Of a DNA stretch of 64,000 nucleotides, positions 57,362 to 64,000 are shown in pieces (the first letter of the stretch is position 1; each line of letters starts with the position of its first letter). The stretch comes from Betaproteobacteria bacterium (GTDB lineage Bacteria > Pseudomonadota > Gammaproteobacteria > Burkholderiales > Eutrophovitaceae). The translations under genes were made by a program, and so were the position numbers. Under the pieces are notes generated by a model. The model had not been told where the DNA came from and made no database searches. It worked only from the letters and a program-made list of their open reading frames with translations. The DNA is taken from the NCBI GenBank assembly GCA_020354125.1, contig CP070643.1, positions 2,507,459-2,571,458 on the forward strand, read 5' to 3'.

Positions 57362-58132
57362 TCAAGCCGAATCACGCTTGAATCCTTCCACAAAGGGCCG
57401 CACCGAGTCGCCATGCAGTCGTACCTCATCTACTCGCTGTACAGCGATTTCGTCCATGCGCTGGTTGACCATTCCGGTCAGATTGAGAATCACGGTCGTG
57501 AAATACCGCTTGCCAAGTGGTGACAGGGCAAACGCCTGTCCTTCGCCATTCGCCGCGCCCTGAATCGAGAAACGCATGCGCTCGTCCTCTTCGTTCCATA
57601 GCGCCTGCATCCGCGCCCGATCTTCCTCAATGCCCGGCATAGGGCTGAGCTTGCCAGCAAAGCTCAAAGTCATCATCACTTGCGTAGACACAGTGTGATC
57701 GATGATCTGTACTTGCTTGCCACCGGTCTCGGTTCGAAAATGAGACACCAGCGCAGCGATTTCCTCGTCGCTAAAGGTGTTGGCAAACAACTCTGCCCAG
57801 CCTGGTCGCAGCCACGCCAGATCGGAAAAATCGCGATCAATGTCGTCCATCATGGTAGCGAGTAGCGCCTGCTCGGCCTTTTGCCACCAACGGTCATCAG
57901 GTTGCCAACGATCGCCGAGTCGTTCGTCATGCCCAACCTGGCCGAGATACGATCGTATGGAGACCAGCGATTCCTGTTTCAGATAGTAGTGGCCGATTGA
58001 GACGGTGGTGCCGAGATCGTGCAGCGAAATCAGCTCTTCGACTTTTGGATTCGATTGCCCGGCAACGGTATCAGACAGACAAAATAGCGCAGAAAAAATT
58101 GCGACGAATACTGTTAGAGATACTGCCCGCAT
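57362..58132 (-). CDS. Secreted DUF2059-like protein
   Basis: A 256-residue protein with a signal peptide (cleavage near V-A-G). The middle contains a helical region with P-G-W-A-E-L-F-A-N-T-F-S-D-E-E-I-A-A-L-V-S-H, the pattern of DUF2059 proteins, whose role is unknown. It is inserted between ruvA and ruvB and shares their strand. Confidence 0.68.
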   Translation of the reverse strand: MRAVSLTVFVAIFSALFCLSDTVAGQSNPKVEELISLHDLGTTVSIGHYYLKQESLVSIRSYLGQVGHDERLGDRWQPDDRWWQKAEQALLATMMDDIDRDFSDLAWLRPGWAELFANTFSDEEIAALVSHFRTETGGKQVQIIDHTVSTQVMMTLSFAGKLSPMPGIEEDRARMQALWNEEDERMRFSIQGAANGEGQAFALSPLGKRYFTTVILNLTGMVNQRMDEIAVQRVDEVRLHGDSVRPFVEGFKRDSA

Positions 58133-58286
58133 TTAGTCCGTTGTCTCCTCATCACGGCGCGCCCGCCGTACACAACTCGCCCGATGTTGCCGCCCATGCG
58201 AACGAACCATCGATGAAATTTGCGCAGATTATATCCCAGGCGTTTGCTTCGTAACATGATTCTGTGCAGGCATTTACTACTGGCAG

Positions 58287-58316
58287 GCAAGCTGTCGCCG
58301 CACGGCGACAGCTTGC
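58287..58316. repeat. Perfect 14-bp inverted repeat
   Basis: GCAAGCTGTCGCCG (58287-58300) and CGGCGACAGCTTGC (58303-58316) pair perfectly around a 2-base centre. There is no T-run on either side. It lies about 100 bases downstream of ruvA and in the gap upstream of the DUF2059-like gene. Confidence 0.85.
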
Positions 58317-58413
58317 GCAGAGTTTTGAACAAAGCAACGTGAACGAAATATTCGATTGATGATCGTGCAACAGGTAACGATCAAGCGGGCGCACTGCTAT
58401 GGAAGATCTGTGC

Positions 58414-58995
58414 TCAGGAAGATTTTGACAGCTGTTTGAGAGCGTGACGAATCGCTTCGGAAACGGTTAACTCAGTTGGCAATTTCGACAAAGCCGCGTT
58501 GGCTTCCTTTTCACTGTAACCAAGAGCAAGCAGCGCACGCAGTGCATCGCCGCGCGCATTGGGTGCGACTGCGGCGTCTTCGCTGTGCATGGTGCCGGGC
58601 AACCGGTCTCTGAGTTCAAGCATGAGTCGCTCCGCGGTTTTCTTGCCGATCCCCGGTATGCGGGTCAGGCGCGATGTATCCTGCGCGGCAACAGTCTGAT
58701 GCAACTCGGGCACTGACAATCCCGACAGAACCGCCAGCGCGGTACGCGCCCCTACGCCACTGACCCGCAGCAACTGACGAAATAGCTGGCGCTCTTCGTC
58801 GGTGGCAAAGCCGAACAACAGATGAGCGTCTTCCCGCACAACAAGGTGTGTGAACAAGGTCGTCCTGTTACCGGTCGCCGGCAGCTGATACAACGTGCTC
58901 ATCGGCACATCGAGCTCATAGGCCACGCCTTGCACCTCGAGGGCGACCATCGGGGGTTGTTTCTCGAGCAATATCCCGGTTAGCCGGCCAATCAC
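58414..58995 (-). CDS. ruvA: Holliday junction subunit RuvA
   Basis: A 193-residue DNA-binding protein. I start at GTG 58995 (V-I-G-R-L-T-G-I-L) because GGGAGG precedes it and the GTG overlaps the ruvC stop (GTGA). The two helix-hairpin-helix motifs V-S-G-V-G-A-R-T-A and [11 protein letters not shown] and the C-terminal RuvB-contact domain are present. Confidence 0.96.
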   Translation of the reverse strand: MIGRLTGILLEKQPPMVALEVQGVAYELDVPMSTLYQLPATGNRTTLFTHLVVREDAHLLFGFATDEERQLFRQLLRVSGVGARTALAVLSGLSVPELHQTVAAQDTSRLTRIPGIGKKTAERLMLELRDRLPGTMHSEDAAVAPNARGDALRALLALGYSEKEANAALSKLPTELTVSEAIRHALKQLSKSS

Positions 58996-59510
58996 ACCAG
59001 CCTCCCGTGACGCATCCGATAGCCCGCCGTGGCAAGCGAGCCCATGCCCATGCCACCGTGGGCGTGACAGATGGCGCACGCGAGTGCGTCGGCGGCATCG
59101 GCGCCCGGCGCAGCCGGCAATGAAAGCAGTCGTCGCACCATCTCCTGGACCTGCTCTTTCCTGGCGTGCCCGTTACCAACCACCGCTTGCTTGATCTGTA
59201 ACGCAGTGTACTCGGTAACCGGCAAGCGCCGACCGACCGCAGCACAGATGGCTGCACCGCGAGCCTGACCGAGCAACAAAGTCGACTGCGGGTTGACGTT
59301 CACGAACACCTTTTCGATGGCAACCTGGTCAGGCGACCCTTGGTTCATGACCTCTTCGAGGCCTTCAAGAATGGTCTTGATACGCTCGGGCAATTGCGCG
59401 TCCGGGGTTCGAATGCGCCCGCTGGTCACATAAGCCAGCTGCCGGCCTGATTGCTCAACCAGTCCGAACCCGGTCACTCGTAAACCCGGGTCAATACCTA
59501 GAATTCGCAT
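58992..59510 (-). CDS. ruvC: Holliday junction resolvase RuvC
   Basis: A 172-residue endonuclease. ATG 59510 (M-R-I-L-G-I-D-P-G) follows AGGAAA. The catalytic acidic residues are in G-I-D-P-G, A-I-E-K-V-F and D-A-A-D-A-L-A. It is coupled to ruvA by a 4-base overlap. Confidence 0.96.
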   Translation of the reverse strand: MRILGIDPGLRVTGFGLVEQSGRQLAYVTSGRIRTPDAQLPERIKTILEGLEEVMNQGSPDQVAIEKVFVNVNPQSTLLLGQARGAAICAAVGRRLPVTEYTALQIKQAVVGNGHARKEQVQEMVRRLLSLPAAPGADAADALACAICHAHGGMGMGSLATAGYRMRHGRLV

Positions 59511-59563
59511 GTCGTTTCCTGTCGCCTGCGTCGGCGCGCACCGCTGCGACAATGAACCCGCTT

Positions 59564-60292
59564 TCAGTCGGTATCGATAATCGCCGTCGTGTAAACCTCC
59601 TGCACGTCATCGAGCGCCTCCAGGGCATCAAGGAGTTTTTGCATGCGGCCGGCATCGTCACCTTCAAGCACATTTTCGGTGGTCGGCTTGTAGGTCACTT
59701 CGGCATATTCCGCCTTAAGACCGGCTCCTTCAAGCGCTTGTTTAACGCTGGAGAAATTGGCTGGTTCGGTAATCACCTCAACCGAGCCATCGTCGTTGGC
59801 GACAATGTCCTCGGCGCCGGCGTCAAGCGCCGCCTCCATGACCGTCTCTTCATCCGTTCCCGGCGCAAAAACCAGTTGACCGCAATGTCGAAACAGGAAT
59901 GCGACTGAACCGTCAGTGCCAAGGTTTCCGCCGTGTTTGGTGAGGACGTGGCGAACGTCGGCGACGGTACGGGTGCGATTGTCGGTCATGCAATCAACCA
60001 TCACCGCCGCTCCGCCGATGCCGTAGCCCTCGTAGCGTATTTCCTCGTAGTCGACACCTTCAAGATCGCCCGAACCTTTTTTGATGGCGCGTTCGATGGT
60101 GTCCTTTGGCATGTTGCTATCCAGCGCCTTGTCCACGGCCAGACGCAGCCGCGGATTGGAATCAGCTTCCGGGCCGCCCAACCGAGAAGCGACAGTGATT
60201 TCCTTGATCAATCGGGTGAATATCTTTCCACGCTTCGCGTCGGCAGCTGCCTTGCGATGCTTGATGTTTGCCCACTTGCTATGTCCTGCCAT
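59564..60292 (-). CDS. yebC: YebC/PmpR-family protein
   Basis: A 242-residue protein. Start at ATG 60292 ([14 protein letters not shown]), preceded by [18 protein letters not shown] and [10 protein letters not shown] are family hallmarks. YebC proteins have been described as DNA-binding regulators and as translation factors that help at proline runs. It lies directly upstream of ruvC, as usual. Confidence 0.95.
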   Translation of the reverse strand: MAGHSKWANIKHRKAAADAKRGKIFTRLIKEITVASRLGGPEADSNPRLRLAVDKALDSNMPKDTIERAIKKGSGDLEGVDYEEIRYEGYGIGGAAVMVDCMTDNRTRTVADVRHVLTKHGGNLGTDGSVAFLFRHCGQLVFAPGTDEETVMEAALDAGAEDIVANDDGSVEVITEPANFSSVKQALEGAGLKAEYAEVTYKPTTENVLEGDDAGRMQKLLDALEALDDVQEVYTTAIIDTD

Positions 60293-60606
60293 ATCCTCAT
60301 CCGCAAAATAGAGCTGGCGCTGAGTTGTCCGACCGCGGCTCGTGTTAAGACGTCGATCGCTCGAATCTGTTTCGGCGCAGACATTCTCCGGTCCAGACGG
60401 TTTCACTACTGACGCCGCTAATAGATACAGTTACTGTCCCGGCGCTGAAGTCTAGCATAGCGATATTTGCGACTTCCGCTCTACCCAAGGCGCGAAATGC
60501 AGTGCCAGCGTCCGAACAAAACACGCCCTGTCAGTGCCATTTCTTATCGCATCGATCTCTACTCGAATCGATCTCTAATCGGTGCGATGTCTAAACACTG
60601 CGATAT
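60293..60606. other. Intergenic region between ychF and yebC
   Basis: A 314-base gap between two same-strand genes. It must contain the yebC promoter, for which I see no clear hexamers. Its right end holds the 16-bp tandem array described separately. No gene is supported. Confidence 0.5.
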
Positions 60607-60612
60607 CTAGAC
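60549..60612. repeat. Degenerate 16-bp tandem repeat, four units
   Basis: Four 16-base units sharing x-x-x-T/G-C-G-A-T-x-T-C-T-A-x-x-C: 60549-60564, 60565-60580, 60581-60596 and 60597-60612. The first two differ at four positions and the others are more diverged. The last unit overlaps the ychF stop codon. Confidence 0.8.
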
Positions 60613-61695
60613 GTTGAAGCGAAAGTGCATGACATCGCCGTCATGCACCACGTACTCCTTGCCTTCAACGCGCATTTTCCCGGCCTCCTTGGCAGCCGTT
60701 TCTCCCTGCAACGCAACGTAGTCTTGAAAGCTGATCACTTCGGCCCGGATGAAACCTTTTTCGAAGTCGGTATGAATCACGCCCGCCGCCTGTGGCGCCG
60801 TGTCGCCTTTGTGTATGGTCCACGCCCGCACTTCTTTCTCCCCCGCTGTGAAATAGGTCTGCAAGCCCAATAAATCATATGCTGCACGTATCAGGCGATT
60901 CAGACCAGGTTCTTCAAGTCCCATGTCGGCGAGAAACAGCTGCTTGTCCTCTTCGCTCAGGTCAAAGATTTGCGCCTCGAGCGCGGCACAGATGACGACG
61001 ACCGGCGCACTCTCGGCAGCGGCAGCCTTTGTCACCGCTTCCAGCAACGGATTATCCGTGAAGCCGTTCTCGCTGACATTGGCGACGTACATGGTCGGTT
61101 TCATGGTCAGCAGAAACAGCGGCCTGATCACCGCCAGTTCCTCCTTGGCGAGGACAACACTACGGGCAGGCCGGCCTTCATTGAGAGCCGCTTCGATTTT
61201 CTCCAAAACCGCCACCAGTCGTTGCGAGTCTTTGTCGCCACCGGCACGGGCCTGCTTGACATGGCGGTCCAACTGCTTCTCAACCGTGGCGAGGTCAGCC
61301 AGGGCGAGCTCGGTATTGATCACCTCAATGTCCGACACAGGATCGACCTGACCACTGACATGCACCACGTTATCGTCGGTAAAACAGCGCACGACATGTG
61401 CGATGGCGTCGGTCTCCCTGATGTTGGCGAGAAACTGGTTGCCGAGACCCTCGCCCTTCGATGCGCCCGCGACCAGACCGGCGATGTCGACGAACTCGAC
61501 AATGGCCGGGATAGTTTCCTGCGGCTTGACCAGTTCGGACAGCACATAAAGCCGTGGATCCGGCACCGGGACCACGCCGACATTCGGTTCAATGGTGCAG
61601 AAGGGATAGTTTTCTGCCGAAATCGTGGCCTTGGTCAGCGCATTGAACAGGGTCGACTTGCCAACATTGGGCAAGCCCACAATTCCACATTTCAT
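60607..61695 (-). CDS. ychF: Redox-regulated ATPase YchF
   Basis: A 362-residue Obg-family ATPase. [14 protein letters not shown] is the P-loop, and [24 protein letters not shown] is typical (shown here in two parts in the protein). The C-terminal TGS domain ends [11 protein letters not shown]. It binds ribosomes and prefers ATP. It follows pth. Confidence 0.96.
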   Translation of the reverse strand: MKCGIVGLPNVGKSTLFNALTKATISAENYPFCTIEPNVGVVPVPDPRLYVLSELVKPQETIPAIVEFVDIAGLVAGASKGEGLGNQFLANIRETDAIAHVVRCFTDDNVVHVSGQVDPVSDIEVINTELALADLATVEKQLDRHVKQARAGGDKDSQRLVAVLEKIEAALNEGRPARSVVLAKEELAVIRPLFLLTMKPTMYVANVSENGFTDNPLLEAVTKAAAAESAPVVVICAALEAQIFDLSEEDKQLFLADMGLEEPGLNRLIRAAYDLLGLQTYFTAGEKEVRAWTIHKGDTAPQAAGVIHTDFEKGFIRAEVISFQDYVALQGETAAKEAGKMRVEGKEYVVHDGDVMHFRFNV

Positions 61696-61755
61696 ATTGC
61701 GTTTTCTTTGTTCACGAACTGCTGCCCGCCCGGCAGCATCAATCAGTCGAGCGCA

Positions 61756-62346
61756 TCAATTTGACGCTGGAGGTGCTTGCTCGCGAGTATGAAGCTTGAG
61801 CATGGCGCCTTCGAAATCATCGCGCAGCAACTGCGGCCAAATCACAAGACTGCGCTCCAGCGCTTCAGTGATCAGCTCAGCTTCTTCCTTGCGCGGCGGC
61901 GCGAGCACGTAATTGGCCACTTCGTCGCGCATACCGGGATGCCCAATGCCGATGCGCAAGCGCCAGAAGTCTTTGCCTATGTGCGCAGCGATATCACGCA
62001 GACCATTGTGGCCAGCAACACCGCCGCCTTGCTTCAACTTCATGATGCCGGGCGCCAGATCGAGCTCGTCATGGACCACCAGGATGTCCGACACCGAGAG
62101 CTTGTAAAAATCGCAAAAGGCCCTGACGGCGCGCCCGCTTTCGTTCATGAAGGTGGCCGGCTTGAGCAGCCAGCAATCGATATCTGCGTTCCGGTAGCGG
62201 CCGACCTCTGACTGGAAGCGCGGTTCAGAAGATAGCTCAACCCCCAACTCATCCGCTATCGAGTCCACCCACCAGAATCCGGCATTGTGCCGAGTCGCTT
62301 CGTAGCGACGCCCCGGATTACCAAGCCCGACCAGCAGTTTCATCAT
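61756..62346 (-). CDS. pth: Peptidyl-tRNA hydrolase
   Basis: A 196-residue enzyme that frees tRNA from prematurely released peptides. G-L-G-N-P-G-R-R-Y-E-A-T-R-H-N-A-G-F holds the catalytic His, and G-G-V-A-G-H-N-G-L-R-D-I is the second signature. ATG 62346 or 62343 may start it. It lies between rplY and ychF as usual. Confidence 0.96.
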   Translation of the reverse strand: MMKLLVGLGNPGRRYEATRHNAGFWWVDSIADELGVELSSEPRFQSEVGRYRNADIDCWLLKPATFMNESGRAVRAFCDFYKLSVSDILVVHDELDLAPGIMKLKQGGGVAGHNGLRDIAAHIGKDFWRLRIGIGHPGMRDEVANYVLAPPRKEEAELITEALERSLVIWPQLLRDDFEGAMLKLHTREQAPPASN

Positions 62347-62376
62347 TCGCCATCGTTACGCGGCATGATGCAACAA

Positions 62377-62405
62377 GCGGCCGACATCGAAACACTGTCG
62401 GCCGC
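62377..62405 (-). terminator. Hairpin between rplY and pth, possible attenuator
   Basis: Perfect arms GCGGCCGACA (62377-62386) and TGTCGGCCGC (62396-62405). On the minus strand it is followed by TTGTTG, a weak T-rich run, so it may partly terminate rplY transcription before pth. Confidence 0.5.
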
Positions 62406-62432
62406 TCGTAAGCGTCGTTGCACGCTGCTGAG

Positions 62433-63116
62433 TTACTTCTCTTCCTCGGAGGCGGCGGCAGGCTGCTCCTCGGCCGGCGCTTCCTCTGCGCCCTCGACGG
62501 CTTCCTCTGCTGCGGCCTCGACTTCTTCCTCCGGCTCGACCACAACGCGCGGTACCTGCACGCTGGCAACCACCGCGTCATCGCCACGGCTGAGCTGGAC
62601 CGACTCGACGCCCTGCGGCAATTTCACTGCGGACAGATGCAGCGAGTCGCCAAGCTCGGCTTCGGCGAGATCAACTTCGAGGTATTCCGGCAGATCAGCC
62701 GGCAGGCAACTGATCTCGACGTCGGTCATGACGTGGTTGACCACGCCGCCACCGACTTTGACGCCCGGTGCAATTTCCTCGTTCATGAAATGCAGTGGCA
62801 CACGCATGTGGATTTTCTGCTTGGCGTCGACCCGCTGAAAGTCGATGTGCAGGACCTCCTGTTTCCATGGATGCATCTGCACGTCGCGCAACAACACGTT
62901 CTGCTTCTTGCCGTCGACATTCATCGACAGAATCGATGCGTGAAATGCCTCGTGGCGCAACTGCAGCAGCAGCGCCTTGTGATCAAGCTCGATGACCTGT
63001 GCTTTCTCGCTGGCACCGTACACGATACCCGGTACCTTGCCAGTTCTGCGCAGTCGGCGGCTCGCACCCGTACCCTGCACAGACCGGGAAACTGCGTTTA
63101 CTTCAATGGTTGCCAT
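62433..63116 (-). CDS. rplY: 50S ribosomal protein L25 (CTC form)
   Basis: A 227-residue long-form L25/CTC protein that binds 5S rRNA. The N-terminal L25 domain includes [16 protein letters not shown], the second CTC domain follows, and the tail is a Glu/Ala-rich low-complexity stretch of about 40 residues. It follows prs. Confidence 0.95.
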   Translation of the reverse strand: MATIEVNAVSRSVQGTGASRRLRRTGKVPGIVYGASEKAQVIELDHKALLLQLRHEAFHASILSMNVDGKKQNVLLRDVQMHPWKQEVLHIDFQRVDAKQKIHMRVPLHFMNEEIAPGVKVGGGVVNHVMTDVEISCLPADLPEYLEVDLAEAELGDSLHLSAVKLPQGVESVQLSRGDDAVVASVQVPRVVVEPEEEVEAAAEEAVEGAEEAPAEEQPAAASEEEK

Positions 63117-63255
63117 TCTTTTCTCCAGTCAACTCGAAAACAGTCGCGACCAACTGTCTCCGGTTTCAAAAAAGGCGCATGCTTTTGCCGCGCCACCTGA
63201 TTGGCATGCTCCGCGTCTTCACTCGCCGCGACTCGCCAACAACTCCTTACTACTC

Positions 63256-64000
63256 TCAATCCATAAACAGCGACGACACCGAATCTTCGTTACTGATGCG
63301 GCGCATCGTCTCGGCCAGCAGTTCGGCAATCGACAGCTGCCTGATCCGCGAGCAATTGCTGGCATCGTCTCGTAACGGAATGGTGTCGGTGACAACCACT
63401 TCGTCAAGAGCAGAATTCTCGATTCGCTCAATCGCATTGCCCGACAGTACCGGGTGGGTACAGTAGGCAAGGACTTTTTCCGCACCGCTGTTCTTGAGCG
63501 CGTTCGCACCTTCGCAAAGCGTGTTCGCCGTGTCGACCATGTCATCCATGATGATGCAGGTTCGGCCTTGCACCTCGCCGATAATATTCATCACCGTCGC
63601 AACGTTGGGTCGCGGTCGGCGTTTGTCGATGATTGCCAAGTCTGACTCCAGGCGTTTCGCCAACGCCCTCGCGCGCACTACACCGCCGACATCAGGTGAC
63701 ACCACCACCAGATCGCGATAATCGCGTTTCCAGATATCGCCCAGCAGAATCGGTGCTGAGTAGACGTTGTCCACCGGAATGTCGAAAAACCCCTGAATCT
63801 GATCAGAGTGCAAATCCATTGTCAGTAACCGGTCAACGCCTGCCGCCTGCAGCATATTGGCGACGATCTTCGCACTGATGGCGACACGTGCCGAGCGGGG
63901 CCGACGATCCTGGCGGGCATAGCCGAAATACGGGATCGCCGCGGTAATTCGTCCTGCCGATGAACGCTTTAGCGCATCGACCATGAGCAGCACTTCCATC
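63256..64000 (-). CDS. prs: Ribose-phosphate pyrophosphokinase, N-terminus outside window
   Basis: The C-terminal 248 residues of PRPP synthetase, which makes 5-phosphoribosyl-pyrophosphate for nucleotide and amino-acid synthesis. Visible are [14 protein letters not shown]-x-x-Q-I-Q-G-F-F type sequence (here [13 protein letters not shown]), and the PRPP-binding [13 protein letters not shown]. The N-terminal part and start lie beyond 64000. Confidence 0.95.
   Translation of the reverse strand, partial: MEVLLMVDALKRSSAGRITAAIPYFGYARQDRRPRSARVAISAKIVANMLQAAGVDRLLTMDLHSDQIQGFFDIPVDNVYSAPILLGDIWKRDYRDLVVVSPDVGGVVRARALAKRLESDLAIIDKRRPRPNVATVMNIIGEVQGRTCIIMDDMVDTANTLCEGANALKNSGAEKVLAYCTHPVLSGNAIERIENSALDEVVVTDTIPLRDDASNCSRIRQLSIAELLAETMRRISNEDSVSSLFMD

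Overview
The window is about 64 kb of gene-dense chromosome from a gammaproteobacterium of moderately high GC. The evidence is the gene order: kdsD-kdsC-lptCAB-rpoN-hpf-ptsN-hprK-rapZ, thiSG-trmB-hemW-rdgB-rph-yicC-gmk-rpoZ-spoT, and yebC-ruvCAB-ybgC-tolQRAB-pal-cpoB-queC, with prs-rplY-pth-ychF at the right edge. All are typical gammaproteobacterial blocks. The presence of hprK next to ptsN and rapZ, a free-standing sulfatase and an MSHA-like pilus cluster suggest an environmental lineage (Chromatiales, Woeseia or Nevskia-like), but the sequence does not settle this.

Layout. 1-10.2 kb: an MSHA-type IV pilus assembly cluster: secretin end (mshL), TPR protein (mshN-like), ATPase with a cyclic-di-GMP-binding N-terminus (mshE), platform protein (mshG), then a PilM/PilN-like fusion, a PilO-like and a PilP-like protein, and two large pseudopilin-like proteins. 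10.3-14.8 kb: an orphan membrane histidine kinase, an ABC-2-type permease with a helical partner protein, and the likely major pilin with its own sigma-54-type promoter and terminator. 14.8-16.8 kb: a CPA2 cation/proton antiporter. 16.9-25.9 kb: KDO and LPS-transport genes, rpoN and the nitrogen-PTS branch, ubiX and a Lon-N-domain protein. 25.9-29.3 kb: mutY and an AsmA protein. 29.7-31.2 kb: two tandem DUF1622 genes, tRNA-Gly(CCC), a partial tRNA-Gly copy and three copies of a REP-like element. 31.3-35.8 kb: MscS channel, CbiM-like membrane protein, sulfatase, thiS and thiG. 35.9-38.3 kb: a long coiled-coil gene disrupted by two compensating frameshifts, inserted between thiG and trmB. 38.3-47 kb: core genes trmB to spoT. 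47-49.6 kb: a small Cys-rich secreted protein behind an FNR-type promoter, a small membrane protein, a FAH-family hydrolase and tRNA-Lys. 49.7-64 kb: queC, Tol-Pal, Ruv and translation-related genes.

How they fit together: RpoN encoded at 20.4 kb could drive the pilin promoter at 14.0 kb. MshE could couple pilus assembly to cyclic-di-GMP. KdsD/KdsC and LptABC serve outer-membrane LPS, and Tol-Pal serves envelope integrity. Most genes are ordinary and intact. The most unusual signals are the two-domain pseudopilin, the frameshifted coiled-coil gene, short 15-16 bp tandem arrays at the ends of core genes, the tRNA-Gly repeat region and the FNR-linked Cys-rich protein. I do not see a clearly new defence or mobile system, a CRISPR array or an insertion sequence.
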